Assembly: GCA_042408595.1 (NCBI GenBank)
Contig: JBHOQX010000106.1
Location: 13,060 to 77,059, forward strand
Origin: JBHOQX01 sp042408595
GTDB lineage: Bacteria > Chloroflexota > Chloroflexia > Chloroflexales > Roseiflexaceae
Length of the DNA: 64,000 nt
Direction of reading: 5' to 3'
Shown piece by piece: positions 16,501 through 24,510 of the stretch. Positions within the stretch are counted from its first letter, which is position 1. Each line of letters begins with the position of its first letter. The notes beneath the pieces are model-generated. The model ran no database searches and had not been told where the DNA came from. It worked only from the letters and a program-made list of their open reading frames with translations. A program made the translations under genes and the position numbers.

Positions 16501-18252
16501 GTGCGCAAACTCGTGGTCCTCGTTCCGCTACTCGCGCTGCTTTCTGCCCTGCCGGGGCCGGCCGCCGCGCAGTCGCAGCGCTGCTTTCGCGAAACGGATG
16601 AATGCATCCAGGGCCGGTTCCTCACCTACTGGGGCCAGAACGGCGGCCTGCCAGTGTTCGGCCTGCCGATCGATGGGCAGGAGATGCAGCGCAGCCCGGA
16701 GGGCGCGTTCAGCACGCAGTGGTTCGAGCGCGAGCGCTTCGAGGCGCACCCTGAGCACCGCGCGCCCTACGATGTGCAGCTTGGTCGCCTGGGCGATGAG
16801 CTGCTGCGCCGCCAGGGGCGCGATTGGCAGACATTCCCTCAGGAGCAGCCGCGGGCCGGATGCCGGTTCTTTGTTGAAACTCGACATAATGTGTGCGAGC
16901 CATTTCTCAGCTACTGGCGCGCGCACGGTCTGGAGTTCGATGGGCGGCGCGGCGTGAGCGAGGCTGAAAGCCTGGCGCTCTTCGGCATGCCGCTCTCCGC
17001 GCCGGCGAATGAAACCAACAGTTCGGGCGACACCGTGCTGACGCAGTGGTTCGAGCGGGCGCGCTTCGAGTATCACCCGGACAATCCCGAGCCGTACAAG
17101 GTGCTTCTGGGGCGGCTCGGCGCGGACGTGTTCGATCCAGCCGCCGGCAACCGCCCGACGCAGTATCACCGCGTGCAGCAGCCCGGTTGGCCCGCGCCGC
17201 TGGAGGTGCCGGCCGGTTTCACTATCGAGGAGGCGGCCTCGAATATCCCACCGCCGCGTTTCATGGCGCGCGACCCGCTGAACGGCAGCCTGGTGTACGG
17301 CTCGTCGCAGACTGGCCAGGTGATCCGGCTGATCGACACAAACGGCGACGGCCGCTACGACCAGCAGCAGGTGGTCGCGAGCGGGCTGCCGTTCGTCCAC
17401 AGCGTCGCATTTGTGACCGTCGGCGGGACGGGCGGCGCGCCGGTGCTGTACGCCGCCGCCGAGGACCGGCTGGTGGCGCTGTCGGACTTCGACGCGAACG
17501 GCACCGCGCGGCACGTCACGAAGATCGCCGATCTCCCAACGGGCACGAACGACCTGTACGGGCACCGCACACGCACCGTCGCCCAGGGTCCGGATGGAAA
17601 GGTCTACGTCTCGGTCGGCTCGTCGTGCGATGTGTGCCTAGAGGACACGCCTCTGCGAGCGGCGCTGCTGCGGATGAACCCAGACGGCAGCGGCCTGGAG
17701 ATCTTCGCCAGCGGGCTGCGCAACACGATCGGTTTCGACTGGCGGCCCTTCACCAACGAGCTGTGGGGCGCGGACATGGGCCGCAACAACCTGGGGGAGA
17801 CGATCCCGCCAGACGAGATCAATCGCATCGAGCAGGGCAAAGACTACGGCTGGCCGTATTGCTACGGCGGCCGCACGCCGAACCCGGAGTTCGCCGACGC
17901 GGCACGCTGCGCCGGCACGAGTCAGCCTGCGCTGGCGCTCCCGGCGCACCATTCGCCGATCGGGTTTGTCTTCTACGGCGGGCTGGATTTTCCGCCGAGC
18001 TACCAGAACGACGCCTTTGTCGCGCTGCACGGCACAGCGCCCGACCAGGTGCAGAACTTCGGCGGCTACAGCGTCGTCCGCGTGCGCTTCAAGAACGGGC
18101 GCCCTGTTGGAACGGAAGATCTGGTACGCGGTTGGTTGGTGGGCGGCGCGGCGTTTTGGGGGCGTCCCGCCGGGCTGCTGGTGATGCCAGACGGCAGCCT
18201 GCTGATCGCGGACGATAACGGGAACCGGATTTTCCGCCTGCGGCGTACGTGA
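16501..18252 (+). CDS. Secreted PQQ/sorbosone dehydrogenase-like beta-propeller with N-terminal repeats
   Basis: A 583-residue exported protein with a signal peptide (VVLVPLLALLSALPGPAAA) from GTG 16501 after GAAAGG. Residues 28-110 and 125-215 are two copies of a Cys-containing repeat (CFRETDECIQGRFLTYW ... WFERERFEAHPEH), a module common in secreted Chloroflexota proteins. Residues from about 235 to 583 are a glucose/sorbosone dehydrogenase-type propeller (GYGW-type block QGKDYGWPYCYGG, SGLRNTIGFDW, LIADDNGNRIFRL). It probably oxidises an aldose outside the membrane or binds sugar; the catalytic His and PQQ residues were not checked individually. It sits between the trp genes without an obvious link. 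Confidence 0.8.
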   Translation: MRKLVVLVPLLALLSALPGPAAAQSQRCFRETDECIQGRFLTYWGQNGGLPVFGLPIDGQEMQRSPEGAFSTQWFERERFEAHPEHRAPYDVQLGRLGDELLRRQGRDWQTFPQEQPRAGCRFFVETRHNVCEPFLSYWRAHGLEFDGRRGVSEAESLALFGMPLSAPANETNSSGDTVLTQWFERARFEYHPDNPEPYKVLLGRLGADVFDPAAGNRPTQYHRVQQPGWPAPLEVPAGFTIEEAASNIPPPRFMARDPLNGSLVYGSSQTGQVIRLIDTNGDGRYDQQQVVASGLPFVHSVAFVTVGGTGGAPVLYAAAEDRLVALSDFDANGTARHVTKIADLPTGTNDLYGHRTRTVAQGPDGKVYVSVGSSCDVCLEDTPLRAALLRMNPDGSGLEIFASGLRNTIGFDWRPFTNELWGADMGRNNLGETIPPDEINRIEQGKDYGWPYCYGGRTPNPEFADAARCAGTSQPALALPAHHSPIGFVFYGGLDFPPSYQNDAFVALHGTAPDQVQNFGGYSVVRVRFKNGRPVGTEDLVRGWLVGGAAFWGRPAGLLVMPDGSLLIADDNGNRIFRLRRT

Positions 18253-18281
18253 TTGATCACGGGGAAGATGCGATGATGCAC

Positions 18282-18300
18282 GGGCGAATCGTATTCGCCC
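18282..18300 (+). repeat. Short perfect hairpin ahead of trpD
   Basis: GGGCGAAT, a three-base loop and ATTCGCCC. It sits in the 93-base spacer between the propeller gene and trpD, so it may terminate or insulate transcription. No T-run follows. Confidence 0.45.
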
Positions 18301-18345
18301 CCAATCACGAAACTCCGATCGCTCGATCGTACTGGAGGTACACCC

Positions 18346-19389
18346 ATGCCCATCCGCGACCATATCATCCACCTCGTCCGCGGAAACGACCTCTCCCAGG
18401 AGCAGGCCGCCGAGGCCATGGAGGAGATCATGACCGGGGTAGCGACCCCAGCGCAGGTCGCCGCCTTCCTCACGGCGCTCCACCTTAAGGGCGAGAGCGA
18501 CGCCGAGATCGCCGGCATGGCCCTGATTATGCGCGAGAAGGCGCTCCATGTCCCGTACGACGGGCCGGTGCTGGACACCTGCGGCACCGGCGGGGATGCC
18601 TCGGGCACCTTTAATATCTCCACCACCGCCGCCTTCGTCGCTGCCGGCGCGGGCGCGACGGTCGCCAAGCACGGCAACCGTGCGGCGTCGTCGGTCTGCG
18701 GCTCGGCGGATGTGCTGGAGGGGTTGGGCGTGAACATCGAGTTGGACGGCGAGGGCGTGGCGCGCTGTCTGCGAGAGGCCGGGATCGGTTTCATGTTCGC
18801 GCAAAAGTTCCACCCGGCGATGCGCTATGTCGGACCAGTGCGCCGCGAGATCGGCATCCGCACCGTTTTCAACGTCCTTGGCCCGCTGACAAACCCGGCC
18901 CGTGCCCGCCACCAGGTGCTCGGCGTGCCGGGCCCGCAGCTCGCCGAAAAGCTGGCCCGCGCCCTGGCCCGCCTCGACAGCGAGCACGCACTGGTCGTCC
19001 ACGGCGACGGCGTGGATGAGCTGTCGCTCAGCGGCGAGAATCTGGTGTACGAGGTGCGCCGTGGCGAGGTGCGGCGCTGGCCGCCGCTGCGCGCGGCGGA
19101 CGCCGGGCTCCTGGCCGCCCCGCGCGATGCACTGCGCGGCGGCGATGTCGCCGAGAACGTGGCGATAGTGCGGGGCGTGCTGGACGGGGCGGAGCGCGGC
19201 CCGCGGCGCGACGTGGTGCTGCTCAACGCTGCCGCCGCGCTCCTCGCCGCCGACCGTGCCGCCGACCTGCGCGAGGGACTGGAGCTGGCGCGCGCCAGCC
19301 TCGACAGCGGCCAGGCGCGCGCCCGCCTGGATGGGCTGGTCGCGGCGAGCCGGGGAGAGAGCCGCAATGACAACACGGCCAATCGCTAG
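18346..19389 (+). CDS. trpD: Anthranilate phosphoribosyltransferase
   Basis: Converts anthranilate and PRPP to phosphoribosyl-anthranilate. At 347 residues it has all family motifs: LDTCGTGGDASGTFNIST (PRPP site at about residues 77-94), KHGNRAASSVCGSADVLEGLG (anthranilate site), FNVLGPLTNPA and VVHGDGVDELS. GGAGGT stands before ATG 18346. It is 4.8 kb away from trpG, with four unrelated loci between, so the tryptophan cluster is only loosely held together here. Confidence 0.95.
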   Translation: MPIRDHIIHLVRGNDLSQEQAAEAMEEIMTGVATPAQVAAFLTALHLKGESDAEIAGMALIMREKALHVPYDGPVLDTCGTGGDASGTFNISTTAAFVAAGAGATVAKHGNRAASSVCGSADVLEGLGVNIELDGEGVARCLREAGIGFMFAQKFHPAMRYVGPVRREIGIRTVFNVLGPLTNPARARHQVLGVPGPQLAEKLARALARLDSEHALVVHGDGVDELSLSGENLVYEVRRGEVRRWPPLRAADAGLLAAPRDALRGGDVAENVAIVRGVLDGAERGPRRDVVLLNAAAALLAADRAADLREGLELARASLDSGQARARLDGLVAASRGESRNDNTANR

Positions 19390-19871
19390 TTGCCAAGGCC
19401 AACCGCTATGGCGTGCCGATGGGCCGTGAGTGGCCCATCCGACTTGGCGACGGCCGTGGAGGCAACCGTTGCACGTGGCCTTGATCCCGGCTACGAGGCC
19501 GTGCGATCCCTTCCGGTATGCTAAACCCAGAAGCTCCTCGGCTGCCCCAAGTTTGGTAGTTACCTGACAACGCTGTCACGGGGCTTTGTTCGTTATCGCG
19601 GCCCACGCCTAGTTAGTATGTCACTGCCTGGGGTAACCTTTCCAGTCTGGTGATCGGCGCGGGCCAGCCCCGACCAACTCCAGGCTTTCACCTTCAGCTT
19701 GGCTCCAGCAACCGATGAGAACGCACGATCAGAGCGCGCGTATCGGTGAGACGATGACGCCGGCCGGTTGTTACCAAATGTTTACATCCTACCCTGGCAG
19801 CACGCCTGCCGGATCGCTATGATGAGAGCATGTTCTTTATCTGAGGAAAAACAGCGACGAGTAAACTGTAG
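19390..19871. other. Intergenic region, non-coding, possibly structured
   Basis: About 480 bases with no convincing reading frame. The first half contains several short inverted blocks (for example GGGCCGTGAGTGGCCC near 19420 and GGGGCTTTGTTCG further on) and reads like structured RNA or decayed sequence. The second half is lower in GC and leads into the toxin-type debris. No tRNA, IS end or promoter with good spacing was found. Confidence 0.4.
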
Positions 19872-20157
19872 CGGCGCTGGAAAGCAGTCTTCAACTCGAT
19901 CTCGCTACTGACGGCTCGCTATGTCGTTGTTTCGAACATAGCTACCGCCGAGAATATAGATGAACTCGCCAAACAAATACGATTCGATCCATCGAAGGCT
20001 GTCCAGACAACGAAGACACCAGTGGGAGTGAAATGAACAAGTGATTCGGGTGAAGGGAGCAAATGGCAGACAAATAGATGTATGTTTTGTCTGGATACGC
20101 AACAACGACGGAGTTGTTCGGCTAGTGACGGCAATACCTACCAAGAAGTCGAGGTAA
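19872..20157 (+). pseudogene. DUF6883-like domain, frameshifted (toxin-tip debris)
   Basis: Two adjacent frames join into one domain. The first, up to TGA 20034, reads WKAVFNSISLLTAR ... IDELAKQIRF ... TTKTPVGVK. The second, from about 20035 to TAA 20157, reads VIRVKGANGRQIDVCFVWIR ... GVVRLVTAIPTKK. Together they match the end of the DUF6883 family as I know it (KxxVF..LG, then G-PNGR-VxTVW and LVTAYP). A loss of two bases near 20034 (inserting them would give VKFEQVIRV) explains the break. No start codon or N-terminal carrier is visible. The stop overlaps the ribosome site of the next gene, the usual DUF6883-DUF4926 arrangement. Confidence 0.6.
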
Positions 20158-20162
20158 CTCAT

Positions 20163-20354
20163 ATGTTCGAAGAATATCAACTCGTCAAACTCAATCGGGA
20201 TTTGCCAGCGGAAGGCTTACAAGCAGGCATACGCGGAACGATTCCCGGCATTTATCCCGGCCAACCGCGGTTCTATGAAGTGGAGTTTCTCGATGATGAA
20301 GACAACACTCTGGCGATCTTAACTTCTCTCTTCGAGCGAGGCGCGAGAGGTTGA
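20163..20354 (+). CDS. DUF4926 domain protein
   Basis: A 63-residue acidic small protein beginning MFEEYQLVKLNRDLPAEG and containing GIRGTIPGIYPG, YEVEFLDDEDNT and ILTSL. It matches the DUF4926 pattern (yDvV.L..dlp...l..G..GtVv.vy.....yeVEF.d..G.tl..v.l). GAGGT in the upstream stop region serves as ribosome site, seven bases before ATG 20163, so it is coupled to the broken DUF6883 gene. DUF4926 often sits beside DUF6883, which suggests a partner or antidote role; that is inference. It appears intact although its partner is broken. Confidence 0.7.
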   Translation: MFEEYQLVKLNRDLPAEGLQAGIRGTIPGIYPGQPRFYEVEFLDDEDNTLAILTSLFERGARG

Positions 20355-20438
20355 GGGTTAGAAGTTAAACGTGGCGCGCCAAGTTCAAACGCAACTCGAA
20401 GCATGATTTTTCGCGAAGCTTGTATTTGTCTTGGTCGG

Positions 20439-20992
20439 ATGACGGTAAGTGTCTTCGAGGAGTTGGCGCGGGCGTTGCGCGCACCGGGCTACAGCCTCAA
20501 CCATCCAGAGTCGCACACGGTGCAGATCGTGCGCACCGAAGCGGATGTAACCAGCGACGACGAATTCGAATCGATTGGCGAACAACTCCCGCTATCGCGC
20601 GCCGAGTTGCTGAAGCGGATCGACCAGCGCCGACCGACGATGGTGGTCTTTTGGGGAGCAGACTGGTACACGCTGGATTGTACCATCTATTTTGGCACGA
20701 CGGCGGATCTCCTGTCGTGCGAACTGGGGGCGATGGTTGGCGAACCGCTGGAAACACCAACGACGGCGGCGCTGGAGGGGTTCTTCTGGCACCAAGCTGA
20801 GACGGGCAATGGCTTGGGGTTGATGCTGGATCCCGATGGCGCGACTTTTTTCTGGCGGGAGGGCGTTTTGATGGGCCGCTGCCGCGGATGCTGGTGGTGG
20901 CGGAGCCGCTGGTTGCGCAGGTAGATGACGAGCTACTGGCGAGCGGCAGGGTGGAGCGGCGGGCCGGGTTTGTGGTGATTCGCGCCACCTGA
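20439..20992 (+). pseudogene. Unknown protein with a C-terminal frameshift
   Basis: The first frame from ATG 20439 gives FEELARALRAPGYSLNHPES ... TMVVFWGADWYTLDCTIYFG ... GFFWHQAETGNGLGLMLDPDG and then degenerates after FFWREGV. Shifting frame at the GTTTTG run (about 20864-20870) restores a sensible end: FDGPLPRMLVVAEPLVAQ ... RRAGFVVIRAT, stop at 20990. The sequence is therefore a roughly 184-residue gene carrying a one-base change, or a sequencing error. No family is recognised. Its position among toxin/immunity debris makes an immunity-type role possible but unproven. Confidence 0.5.
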
Positions 20993-21340
20993 GCGGAGGC
21001 GAAGCCCGCACGCCACAGGTCTCGCACTGCGCGTCGTGCGAGGGCGCGGCAACAAGCGAGCGCGCGATTGGGGCAAAAGGGAGCGGCGCAAGGGCACGGA
21101 TCTGCGCCGCTCTGTGTGTTGGGGTGGAGGTGCAGGGGCGTGCGTGGTGGTCGGTGGATGACCGAGCGAGGCAGCGCGTGAAGGTGAGAAGCCACCGAGC
21201 GGGGCGGCGGAGGTAGTGACGCCCGAGGGAGCGCGCGTGGTGGCCGAGCCAGCGCCGCGGTCGGCAGCCGAGCCGCTGCGCCGCAGCACGGCGGAGGAAG
21301 GTGGCCGGGGGCGGGGATCGCCGCCAATTGGCGGAGCAGA
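20993..21340. other. Intergenic, GC-rich, no gene seen
   Basis: About 350 bases of GC-rich, low-information sequence between the two debris loci. Frames here are open only because of base composition. It may include the eroded upstream part of the toxin gene that follows, since that frame stays open back to about 21216. Confidence 0.4.
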
Positions 21341-21808
21341 ATCATCGAAACACAGGGCAGGTTTCTTCCTCAGGAGCGCCCAACAGCAGAATATCTGGCA
21401 CAGCGAGGGTTATGTTATGGGAAAATTGCCTGAAAACCATGCGGCGCCAGGCCGAAAGGCCGATACCGCGCGAACGCGGCCCGCACAAACGCCTGAAATT
21501 CTGAAAACCATGCGGCGCTAGGCCGAAAGGCCGATGCCCTGGTCGATGGCGTGAGGACGGAATTCAGGCGCGCTAATCCGCCAAAAGGCAAGGTGACGAC
21601 GAGCGACAGTGTCAGAAATGCCATCAACGACTCCTTGAGAGGAAAAGTCCAAGCGCGTCATATCATCTACGATGCGCGCGGGTCAGGACTGACGCGAGAG
21701 GAAGCAGAACGCGCGTTGCGCCGCATTGCCGGAATCACACGCGGCAAGCTGGACAGCGTGCGGATTATCGGCGATGGGTTCGACCTCACACGCACATACC
21801 CGCAATGA
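21341..21808 (+). pseudogene. CdiA C-terminal-type toxin tip, broken by an internal duplication
   Basis: The end of the locus reads RKADALVDGVRTEFRRANPP, NAINDSLRGKVQARHIIYDA, RGSGLTREEAERALRRI and DSVRIIGDGFDLT. This is the pattern of the CdiA_C tRNase-like toxin domain found at the tip of contact-dependent and other polymorphic toxins. The upstream half (FFLRSAQQQNIWHSEGYVMG, KLPENHAAPGRKAD) is present in a different frame. Between them a 38-base segment occurs twice, 71 bases apart, both copies encoding ENHAA.GRKAD. A 71-base duplication has thus shifted the frame. No carrier or secretion region remains, so the toxin is probably dead unless a GTG start at 21551 is used. Confidence 0.6.
21430..21538 (+). 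repeat. Two 38-bp direct repeats (36/38 identical)
   Basis: Copies at 21430-21467 and 21501-21538 differ at two bases. Each contains GGCCGAAAGGCC, a GAAA tetraloop-type hairpin. They lie inside the broken toxin domain and are best read as a partial tandem duplication of 71 bases. Confidence 0.85.
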
Positions 21809-21880
21809 CCGGGCTCGACCTCGGTTGGCGCTGAGTGGTGCGACCCCGCGCGTCGCAGTGCAGAAACAGGAGTGCAAGAC

Positions 21881-22300
21881 ATGGGAAACACGGTAAAGGT
21901 GTTTGTCCGAGCCGAGGTGCCGCTCGACGAGTTCGTTCGCGAACTGGAAAACCTGCTTGGCTTACAGTTCAAGCGCTTCGACGCCGATTCAGGCGTGATC
22001 TACGAGGCGCGAACACCCGATGGGTTGTATATAGTGTATGATGACCACTGGCTGGACAACGATGCGGATCTCGGACTGAACTTCGAGGATTACAACTACG
22101 AGATCTCGTTTCTTCCGAGCAACGAATTTGCGAGGAGGGCATCGAGCGTGGAGGAGTGGGATCGTATCTTCGTGGACTTCGGGTGGCGGATCTTTGAGCG
22201 TCTGAAGGCGACAGGCAAGTACCCATTGATGTACACCTACGATGTGTGTCGCAAGCTCGACGAGTACACGCCACCGGTTAAATTAACATTAGTGATGTAA
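21881..22300 (+). CDS. Candidate immunity protein for the CdiA-C-type tip
   Basis: A 139-residue soluble acidic protein from ATG 21881, with ACAGGAG upstream, starting 72 bases after the toxin-domain stop on the same strand. Blocks are VFVRAEVPLDEFVRELENLL, YEARTPDGLYIVYDDHW, NFEDYNYEISFLPSNEF and RIFVDFGWRIFERLKATGKY. I do not recognise a named family. Size, acidity, lower GC than neighbours and position right after a toxin tip are what is expected of an immunity gene. Its last codons are part of an AT-rich inverted repeat. Confidence 0.55.
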   Translation: MGNTVKVFVRAEVPLDEFVRELENLLGLQFKRFDADSGVIYEARTPDGLYIVYDDHWLDNDADLGLNFEDYNYEISFLPSNEFARRASSVEEWDRIFVDFGWRIFERLKATGKYPLMYTYDVCRKLDEYTPPVKLTLVM

Positions 22301-22310
22301 TGTTAATTTA
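22279..22310. repeat. AT-rich 13-bp perfect inverted repeat over the gene end
   Basis: TAAATTAACATTA (22279-22291), six bases, then TAATGTTAATTTA (22298-22310). It includes the stop codon of the immunity candidate and is strikingly AT-rich for this genome. It may act as a terminator or mark the edge of the transferred patch. Confidence 0.75.
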
Positions 22311-22372
22311 GATCCGCACGAGCGGCCCCGGACAGTCGGGCACGCTGCACGCTGCACTCCCACCAGCCTCAC

Positions 22373-24298
22373 CTACGACCGCCGCGGCTCGGACTCCTCC
22401 ATCAGCGCGAGCTGCCGCGCGACCTCCTCTACGGCGATCCGCTGCTTGCGATACAAGTCGGACTCGCTCATCGCCAGCTTGTCCGCCGTGTCGCGGATGC
22501 GTTTGCCCTGCAGAAAGCGCATTTCGAGGATATTATAGAGCATCCACTCCTGCGCCGAAGGGTCGAGCTGCTCGTCGGGGCGCAGGTTCTCGATCGCCTG
22601 GCGCAGCACCGCCTGGAGCGCACGGGTCGGGCTGCCGCCCTGCTCGCTCAGGATGCGCCGCACCGTGCGCAGCCCGAGCAGCGGGCTGTCGGAGAGCTTC
22701 GGCCCGCCCCAGTAGTGGTTCAGCGCGTCCTTCACCAGTTGCGGGAACTCCGGCAGCAGCGCCACATCGGTCTCGAGCGCCTCGAGCGAGGCCGGGGTCG
22801 CCTGCTCCAGCCGGCTGTTCAGCGCCTGCAGCGAGCGCATCTCCGGCCCCAGGCCACGCAGCGCGTCGAACAGTTGCTGCTGCATCTGCACCGTCGCCAG
22901 CGCCAGCGCCATCTGGTGCGCCAGCGCACCCACCAGCCGCCGCGCCTCGGCCCCGAACCCATCGCGCGGCGTGGCAACGCCAAGCGCCCCGAGGAACGCG
23001 CCGTCCGGCCCGCGCAGCGGCAGCAACACAAAGCCGTCGCAGCGCACAAACGACTCGGGGGCGGGCGTAACGCCGCGCTCCGGCGGGGCCGCCGCAACAT
23101 CGCCCATGATCGCCGCCAGCGGGTGCTCGTGGACGAACTGGCGCACCGCCCGCCGCGAGCCGACGACCGTCTTGATCGTGTAGCCTTCCGGCCCATCCGG
23201 CGCAGCGACGAAGCCGGTGTCCACCCGCAGCGCGCCGCAGACGACGACCAATGTGTTCTCCAGCAGGCTGCGCAGGTCGGCATAGGTGAAGGTGCTGCGC
23301 GGCAGGGCCCGCAGATAATCGATCTCGGCGCGGTCCTGGGTGTAGATCAACGTGTCGAGGTACGGGCGGATGCGCATCACCAGGATCGGCATGAGCACGG
23401 TCATGATCATCACGCCAAAGGTCACCAGCGTGGTCGCCGGCAACCCGAGCGCACGCTCCAGCGCCGGCACGACGCGCAGGAACAGGATGATCGTCACGCC
23501 CACGAACGGGCCGTACAACCCCCAGCGGACGAAATCCTGCTTGATCAACCGGTCGGGGAGCAGCACCCCCTGGAAGGCAATGCTGTAGACCATCACCGTG
23601 ATCATCACCGCGACGCCTGCGTTGCGCAGGGCCGCCAGGAACAGGACGACCGCCGGCGAGAGCGAGTCCAGCGCCCCGGCGACGATCAGGTAGGGGAAGA
23701 CCGCCAGCCCCGGCGCGAGATAAGTCGCCCCGAGATAGGTCAGCCGGCGGCGCAGCGTGGGGGTCAGCGCATCGCGCCGTACCCGCAGGACGGTGTAGAG
23801 CCCGCCGAGGCTCGCCAGGCCAAAGTAGAGCGCGAACATCCAGAAGAGCGGCCCGGCGGCGAACTGCGCCAGCGGTCCGCGCGTAATGCCGTCCCGCACG
23901 ACAAAGTTCGTGTTCAGCGCCAACAGGAAGAATGCGATGCTCAGGATGTAGCCGAAGACGACCAGCTGGCGCCGCTGCCGGCTCGGGTGGCCGCCGTAGG
24001 TCAGCAACGCGTCGGAGAGGTGGATGTAGCCCGCGGGAACGAGCACGATACCGAGCCACTGGGCGCGCAGAATAAACAGCGTGGTCGAGTCGCGCGTGGG
24101 CGGGATGTTCAGCAGCACCGCGCCGCCGAAGACGATCACGACGCCGAGCAGCAGAACGGAAAGGGCGCGGGCGATCTCGGCGTGCCAGTTCTGCAGCGCA
24201 ATGTACGCCAGCAGCGAGAACGCCAGGATGACAACCGCTGCGACGAGCAGGCCGTTGATTTGTACTAGCACATTGATCAGTGGCAAGGATCCGGTCAT
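22373..24298 (-). CDS. Membrane sensor/regulator: 7TM-type domain, GAF-like domain, C-terminal helix-turn-helix
   Basis: A 641-residue protein from ATG at 24296-24298, with GAAAGGA upstream. Residues 1 to about 330 form roughly eight to ten membrane helices, resembling the N-terminal 7TM region of some histidine kinases (NTNFVVRD... FWMFALYFGLASLGGLYTVL). Residues from about 355 to 500 look like a GAF domain (FVRCDGFVLLPLRGPDGAFLG ALGVATP). The C-terminus has a helical region (EWMLYNILEMRFLQGKRIRD TADKLAMSESDLYRKQRIA) like a sigma-region-4/LuxR-type HTH. No histidine kinase catalytic core is visible. It may be a one-component membrane-bound transcription regulator. Confidence 0.65.
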   Translation of the reverse strand: MTGSLPLINVLVQINGLLVAAVVILAFSLLAYIALQNWHAEIARALSVLLLGVVIVFGGAVLLNIPPTRDSTTLFILRAQWLGIVLVPAGYIHLSDALLTYGGHPSRQRRQLVVFGYILSIAFFLLALNTNFVVRDGITRGPLAQFAAGPLFWMFALYFGLASLGGLYTVLRVRRDALTPTLRRRLTYLGATYLAPGLAVFPYLIVAGALDSLSPAVVLFLAALRNAGVAVMITVMVYSIAFQGVLLPDRLIKQDFVRWGLYGPFVGVTIILFLRVVPALERALGLPATTLVTFGVMIMTVLMPILVMRIRPYLDTLIYTQDRAEIDYLRALPRSTFTYADLRSLLENTLVVVCGALRVDTGFVAAPDGPEGYTIKTVVGSRRAVRQFVHEHPLAAIMGDVAAAPPERGVTPAPESFVRCDGFVLLPLRGPDGAFLGALGVATPRDGFGAEARRLVGALAHQMALALATVQMQQQLFDALRGLGPEMRSLQALNSRLEQATPASLEALETDVALLPEFPQLVKDALNHYWGGPKLSDSPLLGLRTVRRILSEQGGSPTRALQAVLRQAIENLRPDEQLDPSAQEWMLYNILEMRFLQGKRIRDTADKLAMSESDLYRKQRIAVEEVARQLALMEESEPRRS

Positions 24299-24510
24299 GG
24301 GACGGATCCTTTCAGATGAGCGCCGACGCGGCGACGGGCGGGCCGCCGCTGTCGCTCCGGGCCGACGCCGAGGTGTGCGCATTATACCATGCGGCCTGGT
24401 ATGCACTTGTCGGCGGCCATCCCGCGCGCTGTGGGGCGCGTAGTAGCGGTTGCAGCGGTCGGCGGACGGGGCACCCACCCGCCGCCGGTACCGCGCCATC
24501 AGGAGCCCCT

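Noticed and set aside
19400..19700. Possible group II intron or other catalytic RNA on the minus strand
   Set aside because: The text looks structured, but no GUGYG-type 5' end, domain V or reverse transcriptase was found.
19905..20180. 91-codon minus-strand frame
   Set aside because: The plus strand here encodes the DUF6883-like domain; the minus frame is its shadow.
21430..21538. CRISPR-like direct repeats
   Set aside because: Only two copies, both coding for the same peptide in a toxin domain; a duplication explains them.
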